Part shown: in pieces, positions 36,950 through 46,115 of the stretch
Numbering within the stretch: position 1 is the stretch's first letter
Layout of the letters: each line of letters opens with the position of its first letter
Source of the DNA: Chryseobacterium piperi
GTDB lineage: Bacteria; Bacteroidota; Bacteroidia; Flavobacteriales; Weeksellaceae
DNA length: 64,000 nucleotides
Direction of reading: 5' to 3'
Assembly: GCF_002285635.2 (NCBI RefSeq)
Contig: NZ_CP023049.2
Location: 4,437,947 to 4,501,946, forward strand
Position numbers and translations under genes: made by a program
Notes under the pieces: generated by a model
Told to the model about the DNA's origin: nothing
The model's input: only the letters and a program-made list of their open reading frames with translations
The model's database searches: none

Positions 36950-38419
36950 ATGAAAAAAGTAATTAGTATATCAATCCTTTCATTAATATCTTTCTTTAGC
37001 ATTCAGTGTAGTGCGGATAGGTTTGATATTATACCTAACGATCAAGATACTCCGGATAATATTTTCACTACTGAAACTAATTATAGAATAGTATTAGATG
37101 GTGCTTACGATGCATTTAAAAGCCCAACTTATTACAATGGAGATACGGGAAGTTCAATAATACTTGGAGACGTATTAGCGGATAATCTTATTTTAAATCC
37201 ACAAGGAAGACAAACCAATAGGAGCGCTTATGAGTGGTCTTATACTCCACAGTCAGCAACAGTTACAGGATTATATTCTTCTGCATATAGAGTAATTTCC
37301 AGAGTTAATAATGTATTGGATAATCTCAATAGAGTTCCTTATACAGATTATATGAAGAATATTGAAGCGGAGGCTAAAGCGATCAGAGCATTTGCTCATT
37401 TTGATTTAGTTAGAGCCTATGCGAAAATTCCTACACAAAGCAGTGATGCAATGTCTTCTATGGGAATTGCTTATGTAACAACTTTTAATCCTGAAATTAA
37501 ACCGTCAAGAGACGCATCTGTAAGTATTACATATGATAAGATTATTGCAGATTTAGAAGATGCGTTAGTTAAAATTAGTCCGGACACCAAATTTATTGGA
37601 AGGTTTACTAAAGCTTCTATATTAGGGTTTTTATCTCGTGTTTATTTATATAAAGGAGATTATGCTAAGGTAATAGAATATGGTGAGCAGTCTATAGCAC
37701 TTTCTTCATCGGTAGGACTAAGATCTAGTTTTGTTAATGTATGGAGAGATGCATCTGATGATGGAGAGTTGTTTACCATTTTAAACTCTAATATAGCTGC
37801 AGATAACGTAACTGTAGGAGTAGCTTATAATCAAATGGTACGAGGAATTCGTTCAGAGTATAATGTAAATTATGACTTATTTACAAAGTATAAAGATACC
37901 GTAGATATCCGTAAAGAAGCATATGTTGTTACAGCTAACTTTGCAACAACACCTTATAATCATGTGATAAAATATGCCTACCGAGCATCAATTTCGGTAA
38001 CACAAGTTGTAGATATTAAGTTATTAAGATCTGCTGAAGTATATCTTAATGTTGCGGAAGCATATATGAAATCCCCTGCACCTAATCCGGCTTTAGCTCT
38101 TGAAAAACTTAATAAACTAAGAGCACAAAGATATGACAAATATGTTCCTGGAACAGAAACAGGAACGGATCTATTAAATGCAATCTACCTTGAAAGAAGA
38201 TTAGAATTAGCATTTGAAAATGACCGTTTTTGGACGATTAAAAGATTAGGACAGGCGGTCGTAAGATCTGATTTTGGTTCATCTGTCAATGGAGGAGGAA
38301 CTGATGCTCCATCAGGTGCATTAAAAACACTTCCTGCAGGTCACTATAGATTTGTATTGCCAATTCCACAAGAGGCGATCAATCTAAATTCTAATTTGAA
38401 ACAAAACCCAGGATATTAG
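36950..38419 (+). CDS. SusD/RagB-family nutrient-binding lipoprotein
   Basis: 489 residues. Lipoprotein signal (ISFFSIQC), then the TPR-rich SusD fold: YRVISRVNNVLDNLNR, EAKAIRAFAHFDLVRAYA, and the C-terminal AEVYLNVAEAYMKS, RRLELAFENDRFWTIKRLG, PIPQEAINLNSNLKQNPGY. It binds a ligand on the cell surface for the SusC partner. No glycosidase, sulfatase, peptidase or regulator follows, so the pair is an orphan transport unit. Confidence 0.92.
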   Translation: MKKVISISILSLISFFSIQCSADRFDIIPNDQDTPDNIFTTETNYRIVLDGAYDAFKSPTYYNGDTGSSIILGDVLADNLILNPQGRQTNRSAYEWSYTPQSATVTGLYSSAYRVISRVNNVLDNLNRVPYTDYMKNIEAEAKAIRAFAHFDLVRAYAKIPTQSSDAMSSMGIAYVTTFNPEIKPSRDASVSITYDKIIADLEDALVKISPDTKFIGRFTKASILGFLSRVYLYKGDYAKVIEYGEQSIALSSSVGLRSSFVNVWRDASDDGELFTILNSNIAADNVTVGVAYNQMVRGIRSEYNVNYDLFTKYKDTVDIRKEAYVVTANFATTPYNHVIKYAYRASISVTQVVDIKLLRSAEVYLNVAEAYMKSPAPNPALALEKLNKLRAQRYDKYVPGTETGTDLLNAIYLERRLELAFENDRFWTIKRLGQAVVRSDFGSSVNGGGTDAPSGALKTLPAGHYRFVLPIPQEAINLNSNLKQNPGY

Positions 38420-38440
38420 TCCTTTTTATAAGTTAATTTT

Positions 38441-38468
38441 TAAACCCTGCTTTAAGCAGGGGTTTTTT
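38441..38468. terminator. terminator after susD
   Basis: Arms AACCCTGCTT and AAGCAGGGGTT (loop closes tightly) followed by TTTTTA. Convergent AraC gene ends 55 nt further on. Confidence 0.8.
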
Positions 38469-38522
38469 ATTTTAAATGGTTTTGATTTTGTTACTCAATT
38501 TTATCCTTCTCTTGGAGTAATA

Positions 38523-39446
38523 TTATTCAAACAACACCACTTTATTCTGATAGCTTTTAGGCGTGATACCCACTAGCTGTTTAAATACCCTTGTAAAATA
38601 GTTAGTGTCTGAAAATCCTGTCTGATAGGCTGTTTCTTTAATACTGTTATGTCCAGCTAATAACTCCTTAGCTTTGTTGATTCGCTCTTGCAAAATGAAG
38701 TCATTTGGAGAAGTGCCCAGTTCATCTTTAAACATTTTAAAGAAATTGGATTTGCTGACATAGGCCAATTTTGCAATACTGTCAATGGATAATTTTTGAT
38801 GAAGATTTTTCCTTATGTAATCGACAGCAAAACCTATCCTGGATTTATTTTTAGCAATATTTTTTTCCACCATGCTTCTTGCCTGGGTCTGCATCAATCG
38901 TATTAAAAGTTCTTTCAATGCAAAATCAGCCATGACATCTTTTTGAGAATTATCATCCATGGCAATTCTCATGATATTATTAGTCGCCATAGCTAACGGT
39001 TTATTATTAAAAAGAAAATACTCATCAAGCTGAATATGCCATTGGGATGTTTCATCAACTTTAGGCAGCGTATAGTTCAGGTAATTTAGAGAGTCTTCTA
39101 TAAAATCAGGATTCAGACTTAATGAAATACATTGGGCAGGTGTTTCATCTGCTTCAGGAAAATCAATAACCATAGTTTCTCCAGGAGCAACTAACATACT
39201 CTCCCCAGGAAAATAGTCAAAATAACCTGTCTTATTCTCCAGCTTCATATGTTTTTTACCTCTTAACATGGCAGTGAAAGCAATAGTCTCAAAATGAAGT
39301 TTGACATCAAAGGCAGTCTTGTGAGTTTCATAGATACTGAATTCACAATTGTTTAGATTGAACTTGGTTTGGTGTTCAACCAAACTTATCAACTGATTTT
39401 CTTTTTTCAGTTTAGGGGTATTTAATAAAAATTTATTATCATTCAT
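38523..39446 (-). CDS. AraC-family regulator of the aldehyde dehydrogenase locus
   Basis: 307 residues. The N-terminal part resembles the cupin-like sensor of AraC_N regulators (IAFTAMLRGKKHMKLENK, FPGESMLVAPGETMVIDF). Two C-terminal helix-turn-helix motifs: LSIDSIAKLAYVSKSNFFKMFK and IKETAYQTGFSDTNYFTRVFK, ending GITPKSYQ. It is divergent from the aldehyde dehydrogenase with 176 nt between, and AraC-ALDH-DUF779 is a recurring arrangement, so it probably controls both. Confidence 0.87.
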   Translation of the reverse strand: MNDNKFLLNTPKLKKENQLISLVEHQTKFNLNNCEFSIYETHKTAFDVKLHFETIAFTAMLRGKKHMKLENKTGYFDYFPGESMLVAPGETMVIDFPEADETPAQCISLSLNPDFIEDSLNYLNYTLPKVDETSQWHIQLDEYFLFNNKPLAMATNNIMRIAMDDNSQKDVMADFALKELLIRLMQTQARSMVEKNIAKNKSRIGFAVDYIRKNLHQKLSIDSIAKLAYVSKSNFFKMFKDELGTSPNDFILQERINKAKELLAGHNSIKETAYQTGFSDTNYFTRVFKQLVGITPKSYQNKVVLFE

Positions 39447-39622
39447 TTCTAAACATTTTTAGACCGGTTCTCTCAAATATAAGAAAATATAAAGCGAGGG
39501 TGTTGTTAAAAAATTATAAAATTCTGGTTTGTACTATTTTGAAGTTTTTTTATAGGATTGTGCTATCTGTTGTTGCTTGGGAAATGTAATTTGGCATTAC
39601 AGAAAATTAAAACAATAAGAAT

Positions 39623-41152
39623 ATGAGCACAATAACAGAACAAAAATCAGAAACGACTTTACAATGGCCTGAATTTAAAAGTAAATATGATAACTATATC
39701 AATGGTCAATTTACCGCTCCGGTTAACGGGCAATATTTTGATGTCGTTTCTCCTGTCAATGGAAAGAACTTCACACAAGCGGCTCATTCATCCAAAGAAG
39801 ATTTAGAGTTGGCCGTTGATGCTGCTTATAAAGCATTTCAGACATGGAAAGATACTTCATCAACGGAGAGAAGCATTATTTTAAATAAAATTGCTGACAG
39901 AATTGAGGAGAATCTAGAATATCTGGCTATAGTGGAAACGATTGATAATGGTAAGGCAGTTAGGGAAACATTGGCTGCAGACTTACCTTTAGCTATTGAT
40001 CATTTCAGGTATTTTGCTTCAGTAGTTCGTGCAGAAGAGGGATCACATAATGAACTAGATAAAGATACTGTATCTCTTATTGTTCACGAACCTCTAGGAG
40101 TAATTGCACAGATTATTCCCTGGAACTTTCCTTTATTAATGGCCATTTGGAAATTGGCGCCAGCTTTGGCTGCCGGAAACTGTGTGGTTTTAAAGCCTGC
40201 GGAAAGTACACCTATCTCTATTATGGTTTTAATGGAAATTATTGGAGATCTGTTGCCACCGGGTGTGGTTAATATCGTTAATGGTTTTGGAGCAGAATTG
40301 GGAAGAGCATTAGTGACCAACCCTAAAGTTTCAAAAGCTGCATTTACAGGTTCTACAGCTACCGGACGTTTAGTAATGCAGTATGCTACTGAAAATATTA
40401 TTCCTGTTACCTTGGAACTTGGAGGGAAATCTCCGAATGTTTTCTTTAGTTCAGTAATGGATGCTGATGACGAATTTCTAGATAAGGCTGTTGAAGGAGC
40501 TGTTCTTTTTGCTCTTAATCAGGGAGAAATATGTACTTGTCCTTCCAGACTATTGGTTCAGGAAGATATTGCCGATGCATTTATTTCAAAGGTAATCGAA
40601 AGAGTAAAAGCCATTAAAGTAGGAAATCCTTTGGATAAAACAGTAATGATGGGTGCTCAGGCATCTCAGATTCAGAAAGATAAAATTTTATCTTATATCA
40701 AATTAGGGAAGGAAGAAGGAGCTGAGGTTCTTGTCGGAGGAGATGTTAATCATGTTGGAGATGGTTTAGAGAACGGGTATTATATTCAGCCGACCATTTT
40801 CAAAGGAAACAATAGGATGAGAATCTTCCAGGAAGAAATTTTCGGACCTGTTTTAGCTTTCACAACTTTTAAGGACGAGGAAGAAGCAATAAAAATTGCT
40901 AATGATACTATTTATGGTCTTGGAGCTGGAGTTTGGACAAGAGATGCTCATCAATTATATAATGTTCCACGCCATATTCAGGCAGGAAGAGTATGGGTGA
41001 ACCAATACCACTCTTATCCGGCAGGAGCACCTTTTGGAGGATACAAACAGTCAGGAATAGGAAGAGAAAATCATAAAATGATGTTGGACCATTATCGTCA
41101 GACTAAAAATATGTTGATTTCTTATAACAAAAACAAATTAGGTTTCTTTTAA
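39623..41152 (+). CDS. NAD-dependent aldehyde dehydrogenase
   Basis: 509 residues. IIPWNFPLLMAIWKLAPAL and FTGSTATGRLVM are the cofactor and substrate-binding signatures; the catalytic Glu is in VTLELGGKSPNVF and the catalytic Cys in NQGEICTCPSRLL. The closest named group is the AldA/ExaC/AcoD type that oxidises acetaldehyde and other short aldehydes. A hairpin with arms GTTTATCCCAT and ATGGGATAAAC follows at 41174-41202. Confidence 0.92.
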   Translation: MSTITEQKSETTLQWPEFKSKYDNYINGQFTAPVNGQYFDVVSPVNGKNFTQAAHSSKEDLELAVDAAYKAFQTWKDTSSTERSIILNKIADRIEENLEYLAIVETIDNGKAVRETLAADLPLAIDHFRYFASVVRAEEGSHNELDKDTVSLIVHEPLGVIAQIIPWNFPLLMAIWKLAPALAAGNCVVLKPAESTPISIMVLMEIIGDLLPPGVVNIVNGFGAELGRALVTNPKVSKAAFTGSTATGRLVMQYATENIIPVTLELGGKSPNVFFSSVMDADDEFLDKAVEGAVLFALNQGEICTCPSRLLVQEDIADAFISKVIERVKAIKVGNPLDKTVMMGAQASQIQKDKILSYIKLGKEEGAEVLVGGDVNHVGDGLENGYYIQPTIFKGNNRMRIFQEEIFGPVLAFTTFKDEEEAIKIANDTIYGLGAGVWTRDAHQLYNVPRHIQAGRVWVNQYHSYPAGAPFGGYKQSGIGRENHKMMLDHYRQTKNMLISYNKNKLGFF

Positions 41153-41173
41153 TTTTTTAATATTAGAGTGTCC

Positions 41174-41202
41174 GTTTATCCCATTATTATGATGGGATAA
41201 AC
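41174..41202 (+). other. stable hairpin after the aldehyde dehydrogenase
   Basis: Arms GTTTATCCCAT and ATGGGATAAAC, loop TATTATG. No T tract follows, so it is a processing or stability hairpin rather than a standard terminator. Confidence 0.5.
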
Positions 41203-41292
41203 AGGTTCACAATAATAATTTATAAAAAAGTACCTCACTTGATTGTAGACTATTATGAAGAATATTGACATCAACTAAATAAGATTAATGTT

Positions 41293-41326
41293 AGCCTGGC
41301 AGAAAATTATTTGTCAGGTTTTTTAA
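41293..41326 (+). terminator. probable terminator before the DUF779 gene
   Basis: AGCCTGGCAG and TTGTCAGG arms around a 9-nt loop, followed by TTTTTT. If active, DUF779 needs its own promoter or read-through. Confidence 0.55.
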
Positions 41327-41427
41327 ACTTTATATAAATGAGTTACAGAGTTGCAACATTGTGAAAAGATCAGGCAAATTGTAAGGATAATGAGAGACTC
41401 TGTCAATGTAAAAAACAAAACAATAAA

Positions 41428-41811
41428 ATGGAAACAAAAATATCCAGATTATCTGCTACAGAAAAAGCACTTGAAGTCATCTGGGAATTAGAAAAAAAGT
41501 ATGGAGATCTGATGTTTTATCAGGCCGGCGGATGCTGTGAGGGAACTCAGCCTCAGTGTTTTGAAAAAGGAGGCTTTTACCCGAGAATGAATGATGCGAT
41601 GATAGGAACCATCAATGGTCATGAATTTTGGATTGATCGTGATTTATTCGAATATTGGAAGTACTCTCACTTTACATTGGATGTGACCGACGGATTCGGA
41701 CCCGGCGGTTTTTCTCTGGAAACTCCATTAGGTAAAACATTCAAAGTGCATTACAAACTTTTTACCCCGGAAGAATATGAAAATCTTGAACCGGTAAAAC
41801 GTAGTGAGTAA
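41428..41811 (+). CDS. DUF779 protein
   Basis: 127 residues. It has the conserved QAGGCCEGTQPQCFE cysteine block and ends LETPLGKTFKVHY. DUF779 genes frequently lie beside acetaldehyde or alcohol-type dehydrogenases, as here. The role is unknown; a cysteine-bound metal or cofactor function is possible. Confidence 0.85.
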   Translation: METKISRLSATEKALEVIWELEKKYGDLMFYQAGGCCEGTQPQCFEKGGFYPRMNDAMIGTINGHEFWIDRDLFEYWKYSHFTLDVTDGFGPGGFSLETPLGKTFKVHYKLFTPEEYENLEPVKRSE

Positions 41812-41865
41812 AGTGTATTTTTAGCCCTTCTTAGGTTATTAGCTCAATAATTTATCATGAAGGCT

Positions 41866-43071
41866 TCAGCTACTTACCTTGACAAACCGATTGACAAACA
41901 TGGCTGCGACTACATCACCAACAGCATTTAGAACAGTTGCTAAAGGGTCTACCAATGTTCCGATGATCATTACTGCGGGGATAGCTTCCTGTGGTAATTT
42001 ATACACGGATATCATCAGCATTTCACCAATATAGCCACCATTTGGAATTCCACCGGCTACAATACTTACAAAAACTGTAATCCCTAATGCTAAAAGCAAA
42101 TTAGAAGGTTCAAAAAAATCTCTTCCGATAATTAAAAAAGCCACATAGATTTTAATGATTGAAGATATGGACGAACCATTTTTATGTAACGTAGTCCCGA
42201 TAGGGATGACCAGATTGGCAATTGAATTAGGAATACCAATTTTTGAAGCTGCCTGTAAATTGGCAGGCATAGTCGCAAAGCTACTGCAGGTACTTAATGC
42301 TGTAAGGGTAGGATAGATAGCGTTGGTCCAGAAACTTTTGACACCATTTCTTCCCCCTGCTACAAAAGCATACAGCGAAAAGAAGACTAAAAAATAAACT
42401 GTTCCTACAATATAATATAACCCTAACGGTTTTCCATAGAAGCCAAAAAGCTGAGGTCCTACTGTAGCAACCTGATAAGCAAAATAGGCTCCTAGACCAA
42501 TAGGCGCTAGTTTCATGACCAATAAAAGCAATTCTTTCATCACTTCATAACCTGAAGCAATAAAAACCCGGAAAGGTTGTCCACTTTCTCCTGTTTTTCT
42601 GGCTGCAAAACCTGTTAAAAAGGCAAATATTAAAAGAGCCAGCATATTTTTTCTGGAAAACAGTTCTGTAAATTCTCCCACTGTGAAAAAGCTGACAATT
42701 CTATTTCCCCATGTTTCATGATCTGCGGCTTCTGATATGATCTGAGAGCTTCCGGAAACAGAAGAAACGGGAAACAGGTACACTGCACCAATTGTAAAAA
42801 TGGCGGCAGTTAATATAAAAAGCAAAAATGTGAAAGACATCATAGAAATAATTCTTCCAAATTTTGATTGTTGCTCTAAAGAGGCGATAGAATTGGATAC
42901 GGCAAAAAATACCAAAGGAACCACACTTACAAAAAGAAGATTAAGAAAAATGTCGCCGAGTGGTTTGATATAGTCCACAAAACCAGGAGCTACAATCCCA
43001 ATAATGCTCCCAACAGTAATCCCTAAAAGTAAAAGTATAATTCCCGAATAGTTTTTAAAAACCTCTTTCAT
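41866..43071 (-). CDS. dicarboxylate/amino acid:cation symporter
   Basis: 401 residues, an SDF-family (GltP/DctA-type) carrier. About eight hydrophobic segments, the serine-rich block TALSTCSSFATMPANLQAA, PIGTTLHKNGSSIS for cation and substrate binding, and DPLATVLNAVGD in the last segment. It imports glutamate, aspartate or C4-dicarboxylates with Na+ or H+; the substrate is not settled. Stand-alone gene. Confidence 0.88.
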   Translation of the reverse strand: MKEVFKNYSGIILLLLGITVGSIIGIVAPGFVDYIKPLGDIFLNLLFVSVVPLVFFAVSNSIASLEQQSKFGRIISMMSFTFLLFILTAAIFTIGAVYLFPVSSVSGSSQIISEAADHETWGNRIVSFFTVGEFTELFSRKNMLALLIFAFLTGFAARKTGESGQPFRVFIASGYEVMKELLLLVMKLAPIGLGAYFAYQVATVGPQLFGFYGKPLGLYYIVGTVYFLVFFSLYAFVAGGRNGVKSFWTNAIYPTLTALSTCSSFATMPANLQAASKIGIPNSIANLVIPIGTTLHKNGSSISSIIKIYVAFLIIGRDFFEPSNLLLALGITVFVSIVAGGIPNGGYIGEMLMISVYKLPQEAIPAVMIIGTLVDPLATVLNAVGDVVAAMFVNRFVKVSS

Positions 43072-43165
43072 GTAGTGCTTTTTATCAAAGATAGGTTTAT
43101 TTTTAACATATTATTATATAATTTTCCAGCTTAAATTATTTAAATTTGAGTAAACAAACGTCTCT

Positions 43166-44077
43166 ATGGCTTATATAGATTACTATAAAATTCTAGGCGT
43201 AGATAAAAACGCAACCCAGGATGACATTAAAAAGGTATATAGGAAACAGGCAAGAAAACTGCATCCGGACCTTAATCCTAATGACAAAGAAGCTGAAAGA
43301 AAATTCAAAGAACTAAACGAAGCCAATGAAGTACTGAGTAATCCTGAAAACCGTACCAAATATGATAAGTATGGAGAGAACTGGAAGCATGGCGAAGAGT
43401 ATGAAAAAGCCCAACAGCAGCAAAGACAGTATCAAAGTCAAAATCAAAGCTATGGTGGATACTCGGGTGCTGATTTTGGAGAAGGTGAAGACTTTTCGGA
43501 TTTTTTCCAAAGTATGTTTGGCGGTGGCGGTGGCTATAGCCGAAGTTCTCGTGGAAGTGCTTCAGGAAAATTTAAAGGGCAGGATGTTCAGGCTGAGCTA
43601 ACGCTGAATTTAAGAGATGCTGCAAAAACACATCCACAAACTTTTGATATTAATGGTAAGAAAGTAAGAATTACAATTCCTGCAGGAGTTTATGATGGAC
43701 AGCAGATCAAGCTGAAGGGACATGGGAATCCTGGTGTAAATGGAGGTCCTAACGGGGATCTGTACATTACATTTAGTATTCCGGCAGATCCGGATTTTGA
43801 AAGAATAGGGGATGACCTGAAAACAAAGGTTGCTATTGATCTGTATACTGCTGTGCTAGGTGGCGATGTAAAAGTACATACTCTGGATGGTGGCGTCAAC
43901 CTGAAGGTGAAACCTGAAACACAGAACGGAGTTACTGTACGGTTAAAAGGTAAAGGATTCCCTGTTTATAAAAAAGAAGGGCAATTTGGTGATTTGTTTG
44001 TAACCTACGAAGTAAAATTACCGGTAAACCTTACGGATAAGCAAAAAGAACTTTTTGAACAACTTAAAAATTCTTAG
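43166..44077 (+). CDS. CbpA-like DnaJ co-chaperone
   Basis: 303 residues. J-domain at about 1-70 with YRKQARKLHPDLNPND (HPD motif), a Gly/Ser-rich linker with GQ repeats and GGGGGYSRSS, then the two-part DnaJ C-terminal domain (about 135-300) without the cysteine zinc finger, as in CbpA. It stimulates DnaK. The CbpM modulator follows after 3 nt. A TAAATTTG element is at 43141-43148. Confidence 0.9.
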   Translation: MAYIDYYKILGVDKNATQDDIKKVYRKQARKLHPDLNPNDKEAERKFKELNEANEVLSNPENRTKYDKYGENWKHGEEYEKAQQQQRQYQSQNQSYGGYSGADFGEGEDFSDFFQSMFGGGGGYSRSSRGSASGKFKGQDVQAELTLNLRDAAKTHPQTFDINGKKVRITIPAGVYDGQQIKLKGHGNPGVNGGPNGDLYITFSIPADPDFERIGDDLKTKVAIDLYTAVLGGDVKVHTLDGGVNLKVKPETQNGVTVRLKGKGFPVYKKEGQFGDLFVTYEVKLPVNLTDKQKELFEQLKNS

Positions 44078-44080
44078 GTC

Positions 44081-44383
44081 ATGGATGAAAGAATATCGCG
44101 AGAAGACCTCGTAAAAATATATAATATTGAGATCACTTTTTTTGATGAACTCGTTGAATATGGTCTTTTAAGAGTACAGACAGAAAACGATATCCGTTAT
44201 CTGATGTATGATGATTTGCCAGCTTTTGAGAAGTTTACCAATTTGCATTATGATCTGGAAATTAACATGCCCGGTTTAGAAGTGATTCATGATATGCTTC
44301 AAAAAATGGAGACTCTGAGAAGAAAAAATCGGGAATTAATCCATAAACTTTCAGAAATAAATGTTCGATATGAAGATATTTAA
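44081..44383 (+). CDS. chaperone modulator CbpM
   Basis: 100 residues. A MerR-like N-terminal helix region (ISREDLVKIYNIEITFFDELVEYGLL) and a helical C-terminus (MLQKMETLRRKNRELIHKL) match CbpM, which binds the J-domain of CbpA and inhibits it. The 3-nt gap to the DnaJ gene supports a coupled pair. Confidence 0.85.
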   Translation: MDERISREDLVKIYNIEITFFDELVEYGLLRVQTENDIRYLMYDDLPAFEKFTNLHYDLEINMPGLEVIHDMLQKMETLRRKNRELIHKLSEINVRYEDI

Positions 44384-44426
44384 TTTAGTTTTGTAGTCTT
44401 TAAAACAAATTAAATAGTTTCAAACA

Positions 44427-44951
44427 ATGAGCGAAGAGAAAGTAATCCGGCTGAATGTAAAGAGAAGGGATTTTGAAGAAATTTATTTTAAGGGTAATCA
44501 GGAAAGCTTATTTTTCTCACCAACTACAAAAAGCAAGACCATTATTACGATTGTAGTTGCATTGAGCTTGTTCATTGTATTTTGTTTAAAAGATCATTTG
44601 AGTCAGGAAAACTTCGGTGTTTTATATTTTATAAGTTTTATTTTTCTTCTTTGTGCTGTTTACCTTTCAGTAAGCATTAACAAAGTTTCAAGATGGAAAA
44701 AAGAGGTGTACAGATATTTAAAATCTCTTGAAGATTCTAAGGTGTATGAAATAAGATTTAATGATGAGTTTTTTGACGTTAATCTTAATGGTCAGCATGA
44801 ATTGAGTGAATGGAAAGAGTTTGTCAATGCAGAAACTCAAGATGATTATATTTCCCTGGAAGGAAAGTATCATTATATGTTTCCTCAAAAATCGATGACT
44901 AAACAGGACTATGCTATATTAAAACAAGCTATAAAGAAAAATATAAAATAA
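44427..44951 (+). CDS. YcxB-like membrane protein
   Basis: 174 residues. Two hydrophobic helices near 35-53 (IITIVVALSLFIVFCL) and 62-80 (LYFISFIFLLCAVYLSV), followed by a soluble beta-rich domain (YEIRFNDEFFDVN, WKEFVNAETQDDYISLE, YHYMFPQKSMTKQDYAI) as in YcxB-like proteins. Function unknown. It follows the CbpA/CbpM pair by 43 nt and may be part of the same transcript. Confidence 0.65.
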   Translation: MSEEKVIRLNVKRRDFEEIYFKGNQESLFFSPTTKSKTIITIVVALSLFIVFCLKDHLSQENFGVLYFISFIFLLCAVYLSVSINKVSRWKKEVYRYLKSLEDSKVYEIRFNDEFFDVNLNGQHELSEWKEFVNAETQDDYISLEGKYHYMFPQKSMTKQDYAILKQAIKKNIK

Positions 44952-44985
44952 AAAAACAGAGCGAATTGCTCTGTTTTTATTTTTA
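44952..44985. terminator. bidirectional terminator
   Basis: Arms AAAACAGAGC and GCTCTGTTTT around GAATT, with A and T tracts, between two convergent genes. Confidence 0.85.
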
Positions 44986-44989
44986 TGAC

Positions 44990-45973
44990 TTAGTCTAACC
45001 AACCCATTTCCTTCATCCATTCATCATTGTAGATTTTCCCTACATATCTTGAACCATGGTCATGAAGTAAGACAACAATTACATCATCTTTTGTGAACTG
45101 ATCTTTCATTTGTACTAATGCAGCGATAGCACTTCCTGCAGAATAACCACAGAAGATACCTTCTTCTTTAGCCAGTTTTCTCGCATAAATAGCACCATCT
45201 TTATCTGTTACTTTTTCAAAATGATCAATAACAGACATATCATAGTTTTCAGGAATAATGTCTTCCCCAATTCCTTCTGTAATATAAGTATAAGCATGAT
45301 CATAATGAAGTTCACCGGTTTCATGAAATTCTTTTAAAATTGACCCATAAGTATCTATACCGATTACTTTGATATCAGAATTTTTCTCTTTAAAGAATGT
45401 CCCACATCCGGTAATAGTACCTCCTGTTCCTGCTCCTACCACAAAGTGGGTCAGGTTTCCTTCTGTTTGTTCCCAGATCTCAGGAGCTGTAGATTCATAA
45501 TGAGCAGCTCTATTGGATAAATTATCATATTGGTTAACATACCATCCGTTTTCAGTCTCTTTAGCCAGTCTTTTGGAAACTGAATAATAAGAACGGGGAT
45601 CTGTAGGTTTTACGTCTGTTGGACAAACAATAACTTCTGCTCCTACAGCACGAAGGATATCACATTTTTCTTTAGATTGTTTAGAATTGGTTACAAAAAT
45701 ACATTTGTAGCCTTTGATGATTGCGGCAAGTGCTAATCCCATTCCGGTATTTCCCGAGGTCCCTTCGATAATGGTACCTCCAGGTTTTAATCTACCATCC
45801 TTTTCAGCATCTTCAATCATTTTAAGAGCCATTCTGTCTTTTACAGAATTACCAGGGTTGAAGGTCTCTACTTTTGCTAAAACTAATGCAGGGAAGTCTT
45901 CTCCTAAAACTTTGTTAAGCTTTACCAGTGGAGTGTTCCCTATAGTTTCAAGAATATTTTTCGCGTATTTCAT
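44990..45973 (-). CDS. cystathionine beta-synthase-like PLP enzyme
   Basis: 327 residues, fold-type II PLP. The PLP lysine is in FNPGNSVKDRMA, followed by EGTSGNTGMGLALA and VVGAGTGGTITG for the phosphate. The end (VVLLHDHGSRYVGKIYNDEW) matches the CBS catalytic core more than CysK, and the regulatory CBS domains are missing. It could condense serine with homocysteine or act as an O-acetylserine sulfhydrylase. Confidence 0.82.
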   Translation of the reverse strand: MKYAKNILETIGNTPLVKLNKVLGEDFPALVLAKVETFNPGNSVKDRMALKMIEDAEKDGRLKPGGTIIEGTSGNTGMGLALAAIIKGYKCIFVTNSKQSKEKCDILRAVGAEVIVCPTDVKPTDPRSYYSVSKRLAKETENGWYVNQYDNLSNRAAHYESTAPEIWEQTEGNLTHFVVGAGTGGTITGCGTFFKEKNSDIKVIGIDTYGSILKEFHETGELHYDHAYTYITEGIGEDIIPENYDMSVIDHFEKVTDKDGAIYARKLAKEEGIFCGYSAGSAIAALVQMKDQFTKDDVIVVLLHDHGSRYVGKIYNDEWMKEMGWLD

Positions 45974-46115
45974 AAATGTTTTATAAGCAGTGCAAAGATA
46001 CAGCTTTAAAATTATTAGCTCGTTAACTTGCTTGCAAATTGAATGAAATCAAATTGATGAGTTCAGTCGATATTGGGAGTAAAAGCGTTTATAAAAATAC
46101 TTATGCTGTATATTA

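Noticed and set aside
43362..43899. Plus and minus frames inside the CbpA gene
   Set aside because: Shadows of the Gly-rich linker and C-terminal domain of the real gene.
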